From: Microcystis sp. T1-4
GTDB lineage: Bacteria > Cyanobacteriota > Cyanobacteriia > Cyanobacteriales > Microcystaceae
DNA length: 54,760 nt
Direction: 5' to 3'
NCBI RefSeq assembly: GCF_000297435.1
Contig: NZ_CAIP01000146.1
Span: forward strand, 1 to 54,760
Position numbers and translations under genes: made by a program. The notes under the pieces were generated by a model. That model worked only from the letters and a program-made list of their open reading frames with translations, did not search any database and had not been told where the DNA came from. Position 1 is the first letter of the stretch, and each line of letters starts with the position of its first letter. Below, piece after piece: positions 9,087 to 16,747 of the stretch.

Positions 9087-10937
9087 CTAACTCCCCGCAG
9101 GACAGGAATCGGCGAAAATTACGCAGGGAATCCCCACATGACTAACGGGAACAATATCGGGTTCTGTGGGGGGAAATAAAGCGACAACGTGGGGAACGGG
9201 ACGGGGAGTATAATGCACTTGCGATTGACCCTGATAAGCGAGGGAGGTGCTTGCTCCTGAATCCAACATCACCGCCTCCCGAAAGCCTGCCTGTACTAAT
9301 AATTCTCCCAAAGCCATCGAATCGATCGGCTCTCTGGAAACCCCGATTACTGGCTGTCCTGCCTGATTAATCCCCCAAAAAGCCCGGTGACGCAGGGCAT
9401 CAAAACCGTAAAGTGTACCAAAGGACTCTCGCGATTGTGGTTGTCCATCTTTGACTAACCAAGCGGCCGCGACAAAAGCATCCGTCACCTTGAGATCATC
9501 TCCGGCCTCCGCTGCGATTCCTTCTAGGGTATTATGACGGGCAGGATCAAAAGGAAGATAACGTACCCATCGCTCAGTAATGATTACTAAAGGACGACCC
9601 TCTAACTTGCCGATTTCCCCTTCATATCCCGGGATAAAGCCGCCATTTTGGCTTAAAACCGGCCCGATCATCTGATTTGAGTCCAATTCCTTGAGAGAGA
9701 AAAAACCGCCATCTACAGCCGCGATCGCTTCTGTACCGGCGATAATTTCCTCCACTTGATAGCGACTATCAGCGTGGATGGTTTTGGGAATCCCGCCACT
9801 AATTAATACAAGTGTATTAGTTGGGAATTCCACTTCCCGTTTTTGGATGGTGGTGGCAAAGTTAAAACCGCCATCGGCACGGGGTAAGGGATCACCTCCC
9901 CAAGCTTGCGGGACAACTTCTCGCGTGCGCGATTGCCCAAAGCGTCCAATAGTGAGTAAATCGGGGGATTGTCCAGCAAAATGCTCATCGAGGTCATTCA
10001 TCGATAAAGCCGCCCGATAACCCGCTTTTTTGACGAATTCCTTCACTCGATCGTCCGCCTTCCCTTCCGGATAGGTGAAATAATTAATCGGAATACCCAA
10101 TTCTTTTTCTAAGATTTGTTTCGATTGCTTGACTTCTTGCTCTAAATCTGCATCGGATAATAACCTTAAATCCCGGGGATGACTGACACTATGGGAGACA
10201 ATTTGTACTAGAGGATCGGCGGCCATTTCCTGGAGTTGTTGCCAAGTGACACTGGTTCGGCCGGTTTTTTGAGTCATTTTATTGATATAAATCGAGAAAA
10301 CGGCGGGATAGTTATATTTTCTCAATAAAGGATAGACATACTGGTAATGTCCCCCATAACCATCATCAAAAGTTAATAAAACCGGTTTAGCGGGAAGGGG
10401 GATACCTGTCCGCAGATGGGAAATTAACCAATCGATACTGATAGGAGTTGCCCCGATTTCCTGCAAAAATTGAAAATGTGCCTCTAATTCGCCTGGAGTA
10501 ACGTCAAAGAATACCTCTTTTTCTGGTAAAATGTCGTGATACATTAAAATAGGTACTTTTGTCTCTTGCGCGCGGGGATGAATTGCCGGCCAGGGGGCCA
10601 AATCGATCGCCGTTGCCGAGTTATTTTGCCAATTATCGAGACTAATATCGTTTTTTTGGAGAGATAGGGAAACAATCACGCGATCGGAGAGGTTTTTATA
10701 GGTTTTACAGTCAAAAACTCTCGATATATCCTTAAAAGAACTATTTTCTAGAACATAATCCGCGCATTCCGGTTGAAACTCCCTAAAAGGTGCGGGGAGA
10801 GAATCACCCCCCACCAGAGCATTAGAACGAGGATAGAGAGAACTTGCCCAAATAATCAGACAAACGACGATAAATGCCAAAAATCCGTATAGGGGAAGGA
10901 AAGAAAAGGAAGATTTTTGCCGAGCTTGCCAACGCAT
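9087..10937 (-). CDS. Membrane-anchored polysaccharide deacetylase fused to a phosphodiester glycosidase (NAGPA) domain
   Basis: A 616-residue protein with an N-terminal membrane anchor (about residues 13-33) and the bulk outside. Residues about 125-330 are a carbohydrate esterase 4 domain: VPILMYHDI, the catalytic/metal TFDDGY motif and the HSVSHP motif. Residues about 365-605 resemble the NAGPA/phosphodiester glycosidase domain (AAVDGGFFSL, MIGPVLSQNGG, DSGASTSLAYQG), a family that removes sugars linked through phosphodiesters. The fusion suggests trimming of an N-acetylated surface or wall polysaccharide in the periplasm. The gene stands alone on this strand; the nearest genes are the Panacea pair and sqdB. 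Substrate is unknown. Confidence 0.82.
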   Translation of the reverse strand: MRWQARQKSSFSFLPLYGFLAFIVVCLIIWASSLYPRSNALVGGDSLPAPFREFQPECADYVLENSSFKDISRVFDCKTYKNLSDRVIVSLSLQKNDISLDNWQNNSATAIDLAPWPAIHPRAQETKVPILMYHDILPEKEVFFDVTPGELEAHFQFLQEIGATPISIDWLISHLRTGIPLPAKPVLLTFDDGYGGHYQYVYPLLRKYNYPAVFSIYINKMTQKTGRTSVTWQQLQEMAADPLVQIVSHSVSHPRDLRLLSDADLEQEVKQSKQILEKELGIPINYFTYPEGKADDRVKEFVKKAGYRAALSMNDLDEHFAGQSPDLLTIGRFGQSRTREVVPQAWGGDPLPRADGGFNFATTIQKREVEFPTNTLVLISGGIPKTIHADSRYQVEEIIAGTEAIAAVDGGFFSLKELDSNQMIGPVLSQNGGFIPGYEGEIGKLEGRPLVIITERWVRYLPFDPARHNTLEGIAAEAGDDLKVTDAFVAAAWLVKDGQPQSRESFGTLYGFDALRHRAFWGINQAGQPVIGVSREPIDSMALGELLVQAGFREAVMLDSGASTSLAYQGQSQVHYTPRPVPHVVALFPPTEPDIVPVSHVGIPCVIFADSCPAGS

Positions 10938-11477
10938 AAGATCAAGTAATAAAGTAAAAAGTAAAAAGTAAAAAAGCAGATAGTCCTTGAGTTACCGAAA
11001 AAACTGCCTTTTATCTAGATTTTTGGCTTTTGTTTTCTCGTCAGCAAAGCCCACTGATTACAAGCTGAGTTTCTCCATAATTCGTTCCCTTGTCAAGTTT
11101 TCTAGAACACCCTCATCAGTTATCAGTTATCAGTTATCAGTTATCAGTTATCAGTGAGCAGTGAGCAGTGGACAGTGGTAATCAGTGAGCAGTTGTCAAT
11201 AGACTACCTTTATTGATTCTCCCATCTCCCTTCTCCCCACTCCCCTCTCCCCAATTCATAATTTATAATTCATAATTTATAATTTCCCATTCCCCCCACT
11301 GATAACTGGTTACTGTTTACTGGACGGCTACGCCGTGCCTTTGGCAACACTGAAAAACCCCACACCCCACACCCCACACCCCACACCCCGCTATATTCAC
11401 GGGGATTAAACTGGTAAAGCGTGACACAAAACTGCTAGAGTTACCAAAGACGAGTATATAAACTTTACAGATATTGT
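10938..11477. repeat. Repeat-rich gap with heptamer and C-rich iterations
   Basis: No gene seen. The gap holds tandem TTATCAG heptamers (from about 11117), a 58-nt block (11166-11223) repeated identically near 40372, AT-rich ATAATTTATAATTC iterations around 11260-11285, and CACACCC iterations near 11360-11390. The last 60 nt before sqdB presumably hold its promoter, but I cannot identify boxes. Confidence 0.7.
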
Positions 11478-12629
11478 ATGAGAGTTTTGGTTATTGGCGG
11501 AGACGGCTATTGTGGTTGGGCAACGGCACTCCATCTATCAAATAGAGGTTACGAAGTAGGCATACTTGATAGTTTAGTTCGTCGCTATTGGGACTTACAA
11601 TTAGGCTGCGATACCTTAACACCGATCGCACCCATATCTCATCGGATTCAACGCTGGCAAGATCTGACGGGAAAATCGATCGATCTTTTTGTCGGGGATA
11701 TCAATAACTACGACTTTTTGATTCAATCCCTGCGACAGTTTCAACCGGATGCGATTGTTCACTTCGGAGAACAGAGATCTGCACCCTTCTCCATGATCGA
11801 TCGCGAACACGCGGTTTTAACCCAAGTTAACAACGTTGTTGGCAATTTAAACATCCTCTACGCGATGAAAGAGGAATTTCCCGAAGCGCACCTAGTGAAA
11901 CTGGGAACCATGGGTGAGTATGGCACACCTAATATAGATATTGAAGAAGGCTACATCACGATCGAACATAACGGTCGTAAGGATACTTTACCCTATCCCA
12001 AACAGCCAGGTAGTATGTACCATCTCAGCAAAGTCCACGATAGCCATAATATCCATTTTGCCTGTCGGATGTGGGGTTTAAAAGCCACGGATCTTAATCA
12101 AGGGGTGGTTTATGGAGTCCTCACCGAAGAAACGGGAATGGATGAGATGTTGATTAACCGTCTCGATTACGATGGGGTTTTTGGTACTGCTTTAAACCGT
12201 TTTTGTATTCAAGCGGCGATCGGTCATCCCCTGACAGTGTACGGTAAAGGTGGTCAAACGCGAGGATTTTTAGATATCCGCGATACCGTGCGTTGTTTGG
12301 AATTAGCGATCGCCAATCCCGCTCAATCGGGGGAATTCCGCGTTTTTAACCAATTTACAGAACTATTCAGCGTCGGTGACTTGGCACTGATGGTTAAAAA
12401 AGCTGGTTCCGCATTAGGGTTAAATGTGGAGATTAACCATCTTGACAACCCGCGCATCGAGTTAGAGGAACATTATTTTAAGGCTAAAAACACGAAATTA
12501 CTCGATCTAGGCCTACAACCTCACTATCTCTCCGATTCTCTCCTCGATTCCCTCCTAAACTTCGCCACCAAGTATAAAAATCGGGTAGATATGAATCATA
12601 TCCTACCAAAAGTCACTTGGAAACGATAA
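11478..12629 (+). CDS. sqdB: UDP-sulfoquinovose synthase
   Basis: Converts UDP-glucose and sulfite to UDP-sulfoquinovose, the head-group donor for the thylakoid lipid sulfoquinovosyldiacylglycerol. It is a short-chain dehydrogenase-type epimerase with the N-terminal NAD motif GGDGYCGWATA (residues 7-17) and the active-site YHLSK pair around residue 180. The SQD1-specific features VRRYWDLQLG, FGEQRSAPFSM and QGVVYGV are present. The length of 383 residues is normal. The partner glycosyltransferase sqdX is not adjacent. A good hairpin terminator follows at 12652. Confidence 0.95.
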   Translation: MRVLVIGGDGYCGWATALHLSNRGYEVGILDSLVRRYWDLQLGCDTLTPIAPISHRIQRWQDLTGKSIDLFVGDINNYDFLIQSLRQFQPDAIVHFGEQRSAPFSMIDREHAVLTQVNNVVGNLNILYAMKEEFPEAHLVKLGTMGEYGTPNIDIEEGYITIEHNGRKDTLPYPKQPGSMYHLSKVHDSHNIHFACRMWGLKATDLNQGVVYGVLTEETGMDEMLINRLDYDGVFGTALNRFCIQAAIGHPLTVYGKGGQTRGFLDIRDTVRCLELAIANPAQSGEFRVFNQFTELFSVGDLALMVKKAGSALGLNVEINHLDNPRIELEEHYFKAKNTKLLDLGLQPHYLSDSLLDSLLNFATKYKNRVDMNHILPKVTWKR

Positions 12630-12651
12630 TTTATTAGTAAATGATCAGTTG

Positions 12652-12684
12652 AGGATGGGGTATTAACCCATCCTTTGCGTTTTT
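12652..12684 (+). terminator. Rho-independent terminator after sqdB
   Basis: AGGATGGG pairs with CCCATCCT across a GTATTAA loop (12652-12659 with 12667-12674), followed by TTGCGTTTTT. Confidence 0.75.
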
Positions 12685-12733
12685 CTAATGTATCGGCATC
12701 AAACTCGCTCTTAATCCGCACTGATGGGAATTA

Positions 12734-13246
12734 TTATCGTCTGCAATTGCGGGAATTAGGGCAACGTTCCTGCATTAACTGGGAAAATTCGGTTCTTTGA
12801 GCAGGAGTTAGGACTTGGCGAATTTCCAAAAAACTTTCAAATTGCAGGTTACTGATTTCTTGGCGATTCCGGGAGATTTGCTGATGTTTAGCACGGATAT
12901 CTCGATCGGAGGCATTATTCGATAATAAACTATTCAATTCTTGTTCGTTGCTTCTCAGGGTTTCTCGCAACTTTTTGGTTTTTTCCTGATATTTCTGACG
13001 AATAGCGGCAACTTTTGACTTTTGGTCATCGCTAAGGTTCAATTGTTCGATTAGTCTTTCTCTAGAATTATCCATCCCACGGGGACGATTTTCAGGCCGC
13101 TGGGGATAGCTAGTTTGAGCAATAAATAGACCATCTTGGGGATAGGATAGCACAGTGGCACTTGGGGCTAAGTTAGCGGCCAGAGTTAAAACCATGGTCG
13201 TGCCAAGAATCGAGACAGTAGAAAGGGACATAATTGACCTCGACAA
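12734..13246 (-). CDS. Spy/CnrX-like periplasmic LTXXQ-type protein
   Basis: A 170-residue secreted protein: hydrophobic N-terminus (about residues 8-33), then two helical repeats carrying the LTXXQ-type signatures LNLSDDQKSKVAAIRQKYQ and VLTPAQRTEFSQLM, separated by a long charged helix. The family includes Spy (chaperone), CpxP and the metal sensors CnrX/ZraP. It is the third gene after an ECF sigma factor and a membrane anti-sigma-like protein, separated from the latter by 5 nt, so it probably acts as the periplasmic sensor or chaperone for that regulon. No obvious metal ligand cluster beyond two Cys near the C-terminus. Confidence 0.8.
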   Translation of the reverse strand: MSRSIMSLSTVSILGTTMVLTLAANLAPSATVLSYPQDGLFIAQTSYPQRPENRPRGMDNSRERLIEQLNLSDDQKSKVAAIRQKYQEKTKKLRETLRSNEQELNSLLSNNASDRDIRAKHQQISRNRQEISNLQFESFLEIRQVLTPAQRTEFSQLMQERCPNSRNCRR

Positions 13247-13251
13247 AGAAA

Positions 13252-13626
13252 TTAAGGATTATAGGTAGAATAGGTGAGTTGAGGCTCGTTTAAGGTCATC
13301 CAAGGGGAACTATAAACGCTAGGAGCAGCAATCGGTGGAGCGATGCTATGGTTCCAACTCTCCACTAAAAAAGCTTCTAACTCCTCGTCGGAAATTTGGC
13401 CCAGTTGTGGATGAGGATGAGACCAACGAGAGGAAGCAAAAATCAGGGCCGATAAGGCAGTAATACCAGTTATCCACCCCAATAAAGGCAGCAATTTTGG
13501 GCAAGTTACCGGCCTTTCTCCCCTAATCATTTGCATTAACTGCTCTTCTTCATCTATCGGTCGAGGTGGCAGCGATGGACGATAGCGACGCAGAAAATTA
13601 ACCACTTTGTCATCTTCTGGGGACAT
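13252..13626 (-). CDS. Single-span membrane protein, probable anti-sigma factor
   Basis: 124 residues with a cytoplasmic N-terminal half rich in charged residues, one transmembrane segment at about 46-64 (LLPLLGWITGITALSALIFA) and an external tail. Its ATG shares one base with the stop codon of the upstream ECF sigma gene (TAATG), implying coupled translation. No HxxxCxxC zinc motif is visible, so it is not a ZAS-type anti-sigma; the role is inferred from position and topology, as in CnrYXH-like cassettes. Confidence 0.72.
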   Translation of the reverse strand: MSPEDDKVVNFLRRYRPSLPPRPIDEEEQLMQMIRGERPVTCPKLLPLLGWITGITALSALIFASSRWSHPHPQLGQISDEELEAFLVESWNHSIAPPIAAPSVYSSPWMTLNEPQLTYSTYNP

Positions 13627-14210
13627 TAGAGAACTCCTTGTTTTTGCAAAAATTGACCCATGGTTTTACGCGCATAATGAAGACGTGATTTCACCGTACC
13701 GAGGGGAATTTCTAAGATTTGGGCGATTTCCTTTTGGGGTAAGTCCTCTAGATCGTGAAGGACAAGGACACCGCGATGTTCTAAACTGAGAATTTCCAAC
13801 CCTTGTCGGACCACCTCCTCATAATGCAGTTGCATCAAATCAGGACTATCTTGGGGACGGGATTCGTGATCAAGGGAGTTTTCCTGATCAGTGCTTTTGG
13901 TGATCCTCATTTGTCTTTTGGCTAATTGTCGCCGACCATCGATCGCCACATTCCAGGTGATCCGATAAACCCAAGTGGAAAAGTATTCAGGGGAACGCAA
14001 TTTCGGCAACCCGCGCCACACTCTTAAAAATACCTCTTGGACAAAATCCTCTAGGAATTCCTGTCCACAGAGTTGATAGAGAGTAGAGCGGATTTTTGGT
14101 TGATAAAGACGGTAAAGGTGACGAAAAGCACCCCGATCACCCCTTTGACATTTTAAGATTAACTCTCGATCGCTCACACTTGTTTGCTTATCGGTTATCA
14201 CCTCGATCAT
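13626..14210 (-). CDS. ECF-type RNA polymerase sigma factor
   Basis: A 194-residue group 4 sigma factor. Region 2 is FRHLYRLYQPKIRSTLYQL to FVQEVFLRVWRGL (promoter -10 binding), and region 4 is LPQKEIAQILEIPLGTVKSR (helix-turn-helix for -35 binding). No regions 1 or 3, as expected for extracytoplasmic-function sigmas. It heads a three-gene minus-strand operon with an anti-sigma-like membrane protein and a Spy/CnrX-like periplasmic protein, so it likely answers envelope or metal stress and may autoregulate. I cannot assign a specific sig letter. Confidence 0.9.
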   Translation of the reverse strand: MIEVITDKQTSVSDRELILKCQRGDRGAFRHLYRLYQPKIRSTLYQLCGQEFLEDFVQEVFLRVWRGLPKLRSPEYFSTWVYRITWNVAIDGRRQLAKRQMRITKSTDQENSLDHESRPQDSPDLMQLHYEEVVRQGLEILSLEHRGVLVLHDLEDLPQKEIAQILEIPLGTVKSRLHYARKTMGQFLQKQGVL

Positions 14211-14310
14211 TCCCCTTACCCCTAGCTACTTGTTCGTTTAGACTAGGGGGTGTCAACAATGGTTCATAACCAGTTATCAGTTATCAGTGAGCAGTTATCA
14301 GTGATTCAAT

Positions 14311-14406
14311 TATAGCGGTTTTCACAGAGGTGAGTCCCGATTGAAACGCTGAAACGCATATCTATCAAGGGATTTACTATACCTCATTAGACTGAAAACC
14401 GTTATA
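14311..14406. mobile_element. 96-bp TA-flanked miniature element, copy 1
   Basis: Starts TATAGCGGTTTTC and ends GAAAACCGTTATA, giving terminal inverted repeats of about 13 bp with TA at both edges. An equally long element with related ends lies at 37062-37157. TA edges are typical of elements moved by IS630/Tc1-mariner transposases; that link is inference. No coding capacity. Confidence 0.6.
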
Positions 14407-14525
14407 GCGCACCTAAATGAAATGTAAAAACCCTCCGTTTGCCGTCGTGCTACACTTGACTTCTAGAGCCTACCCGTTCACAAATCAATTAGGCGCACTA
14501 TATATAATTCATAATTCATAATTCA

Positions 14526-14841
14526 GGTTCTTCCGAACTTACACTGTAGAAAATTCCTCAAGCTCCCTCTCTGCCGGCTCTTCTAGGTTCTGTGTGATAA
14601 GTTTAATTGACATAGGATCGATCGATCTTTGTGTCCTTTGTGTCTTTGTGGTTCGTTCCACCCCCTCGCTCTTGAGAAATGTATCTTAGAATACATTTTA
14701 CCCACCAAAGCTGGGAGAGCCCTCTGCCCAGCAATGCTCTAAAGTTGATAAATATCAATCTAACAAAAACTCAAAGCCCTGCTATACAAGCTTTACAAGC
14801 ATGAGTTGTTGATAGTTTTGCATGACAGGTTCGGTAGAGCC
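14526..14841 (-). mobile_element. Miniature element family A, copy 2, interrupted by another element
   Basis: Ends GGTTCTTCCGAACTTACAC and (complement) GGCTCTACCGAACCTGT form the inverted repeats. It is flanked by an 8-bp direct repeat ATAATTCA (14518-14525, 14842-14849). It is the reverse-oriented relative of the intact copy at 21423-21585. It contains a 146-bp insertion at 14576-14721; removing this and one 7-bp duplication leaves 163 bp, the exact size of the intact copy. The end sequence GGNTCTTC and 8-bp duplications resemble ISL3-family ends, which is inference. Confidence 0.8.
14576..14721. mobile_element. Miniature element family B, copy 1, nested in element A
   Basis: Begins GGCTCTTCTAGG and ends GGGAGAGCC, flanked by CTCTGCC on both sides (14569-14575, 14722-14728). 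The interior shares the block around GTATCTTAGAATACATTTTA and the CACAAAGACAC-type segment with the copy at 28899-29069 in opposite orientation. No coding capacity, so moved in trans if mobile. Confidence 0.78.
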
Positions 14842-14856
14842 ATAATTCATAATTCA

Positions 14857-15044
14857 GGTTCTTCGTTACTTGGTATGGTTCGATCAGGGGGCATAAATCG
14901 GCTAAATCCTTATCTGGCAAGGGACTTAATTGATTAGCTCGTTCTAGATTGAAAACAATTGGCAAAAATCGCAGCCATGTCTTTCTATATAAGGGTTTCA
15001 CCCCTTATAACTCCCGTCCATTGCATAACACAAACCGAAGAACT
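14857..15044 (-). mobile_element. Miniature element family C, copy 1
   Basis: 188 bp with ends GGTTCTTCGTTACTTGG and (complement) GTTCTTCGGTTTGTG, flanked by ATAATTCA (14849-14856, 15045-15052). It is highly similar, in reverse orientation, to 27808-27993. Short open frames crossing both copies share peptide sequence only because the elements are homologous. Confidence 0.78.
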
Positions 15045-15088
15045 ATAATTCATAATTCATAATTCATAATTCATAATTGCCACTTCCA

Positions 15089-16258
15089 TCACCGAGGGAG
15101 TAATTGTTGATAGAAATCCAATTGTTTTTGAGCGAGCGCTTTATTAGTATAATTGTTCATTACTCTCTGATAACCCCTCTGGCCTAATTCTTGAGCGAAG
15201 CTGGGATTATCCAAGAGAGTTTGTATAGATTTAGCCAGTGCCTCCCCATCTTTTTCGGGAAAAATTAACCCCGTATCGGCAATAACAAAGGGAATTTCTC
15301 CCGAATCGGAACCAATAACAGGAATCTGACAGGCCATGGCTTCAATTAAAACATGACCGAATTGTTCTTTCCAACCGACGGCCGTTAAAGTTTTGACCCG
15401 ATAGGTGATTTCTGAAGGCAAAACTAAAGTGTTCATCAGGTTAATATAATTAACTACTTGATCGTGGGGAACACTTTCTGCAATAATCAAGCGATCTCTT
15501 ATTCCTGCGGCGGCAGCTTCGCTGACTATTTTATCTTTCAGGATGCCCCGACCTAACAGTAATAATCTCCAGTTACCTGTTAACTTAGCTACAGCTTTAA
15601 TCAGCGTCAAAATGCCTTTCTCTTCCACAAAACGACCGACAAAACCAATCACAAATTCATCGGTTTCAATGCCTAAAGAGCGGGCTAAATCGGGTTGCTT
15701 GCTGGGGGAAAAAAGAACTTCATCCACGCCTAATTGTGGTAAAACGGTGTACTTACCCCTGTAACCCCGTTCTTTTAAAACATCTACCCCGTCCTGATTA
15801 CCAGCGATTAAACCATCGGTATTTTTCAGGTTATAAGCTTCTAACCAAGAGATGGGAAATTTAAGATTATAGGGAAGATTCCACCAAGTAAAAAATACAT
15901 TTTTAGCCCGGAGATTTAAGAGGCGATTCAGAGTAATAAATTGTGCATAAGCGAGAGATTTAGAACCCTGTTCTACTTGAATAATATCGGGTCTAAATTT
16001 TTGCAGCAAAGGAATTATATCAGTGCCAAAAGTTAATAAAGCTTGGTTATTCTGGCTAAAATTAGAGATAGGAATGACTCGGAAATTGTCGGCTATTTTC
16101 GGTTGACTTTCAATGATTTTATTTTGGACTCCTCCCGGTTGCCAACGTTGGGGAACAACAATAGTAACTTCCAGATTGGGATGTAATCTTGTCAGGGCGC
16201 GCAGTTTCTCACAGTTGAGATCAACTATATATGTATGACTAGCGACTAAAATTCTCAT
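15089..16258 (-). CDS. Glycosyltransferase family 4, probable exopolysaccharide (hps-type) locus
   Basis: A 389-residue GT-B retaining glycosyltransferase. The C-terminal domain has FVIGFVGRFVEEKGILTLIKAV and the sugar-nucleotide binding FGHVLIEAMACQIPVIGSDSGEI segment with the EX7E pattern. The N-terminal acceptor domain has HTYIVDLNCEKLRAL. It uses a nucleotide-activated sugar at the cytoplasmic face of the membrane. Upstream on the same strand are a broken GT2 gene and an O-antigen-ligase-like gene, a grouping that resembles cyanobacterial hormogonium polysaccharide (hps) loci; assignment to a specific Hps protein (perhaps HpsP) is from memory and uncertain. Confidence 0.85.
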   Translation of the reverse strand: MRILVASHTYIVDLNCEKLRALTRLHPNLEVTIVVPQRWQPGGVQNKIIESQPKIADNFRVIPISNFSQNNQALLTFGTDIIPLLQKFRPDIIQVEQGSKSLAYAQFITLNRLLNLRAKNVFFTWWNLPYNLKFPISWLEAYNLKNTDGLIAGNQDGVDVLKERGYRGKYTVLPQLGVDEVLFSPSKQPDLARSLGIETDEFVIGFVGRFVEEKGILTLIKAVAKLTGNWRLLLLGRGILKDKIVSEAAAAGIRDRLIIAESVPHDQVVNYINLMNTLVLPSEITYRVKTLTAVGWKEQFGHVLIEAMACQIPVIGSDSGEIPFVIADTGLIFPEKDGEALAKSIQTLLDNPSFAQELGQRGYQRVMNNYTNKALAQKQLDFYQQLLPR

Positions 16259-16682
16259 AGATTATCTAGTTTTGTATAAATTTGGCCATCATTCCAGAGG
16301 GAATTAACTTGAGTTTTCAGAGCATCCAGAAAACCTAAACTATAAAAAACTCCCCTAGAAAGGATTTTAATCGGGAAACCACCTTTATTACAGGGAGGAT
16401 TACCAAGAACCTGACAATCAAATAATTTAGCATAGAGTCGCAATTTCGGGGTAATCTTGTTTGAGCAGGTCATCGAGGGTATCTTTAAGGGGTTCTTTGC
16501 CTCGATAGGTGGCTCTTCAGGTTTCTGTGTGGAAACGAGGTCTATACTGATAGAATATCCGCAAAATAGTCCTAAAAGTTTTGCCCAATAAGCACTTCAG
16601 GGTTCCATAAGCAAAAATTATCACACAAAGTTGAGAAGAGCCGATAGGTGGGTATGATGACGGAAATCGAGGGAAAATTCAT
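16255..16682 (-). pseudogene. Eroded glycosyltransferase family 2 gene split by a miniature element
   Basis: Reading from ATG 16682 gives MNFPSISVIIPTY, then the 132-bp element at 16511-16642. On the far side the frame resumes as RGKEPLKDTLDDLLKQDYPE, which is the classic GT2 N-terminus once the element and its 7-bp duplication are removed. Soon after, the frame stops. A second frame supplies what looks like a GT2 C-terminus (GGFPIKILSRGVFYSLGFLD to DGQIYTKLDNL, stop at 16255, overlapping the next gene by 4 nt). The central catalytic portion, roughly 200 residues, is missing. This is a dead gene by insertion plus internal deletion. A 72-codon open frame here (16255-16473) is only the remnant. 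Confidence 0.72.
16511..16642. mobile_element. Miniature element family D inside the GT2 pseudogene
   Basis: 132 bp, ends GGCTCTTCAGGTTTCTGTGTG and (complement) GGCTCTTCTCAACTTTGTGTG, flanked by GATAGGT (16504-16510, 16643-16649). It has no coding capacity. The ends are close to one end of family B, and the 7-bp duplication is also like family B. Confidence 0.8.
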
Positions 16683-16747
16683 AGCAGGGAATGGGGGAAT
16701 TTCCACTAAAACCCTAAAACCCAATCCCTATAGCCCGATTCCATATT

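Noticed and set aside
14771..15001. Open frame sharing peptide with one at 27762-28010
   Set aside because: Both cross copies of miniature element C; similarity reflects the element, and the frames start or end outside at arbitrary points.
16255..16473. 72-residue protein as an independent gene
   Set aside because: It is better explained as the out-of-frame C-terminal remnant of the GT2 pseudogene.
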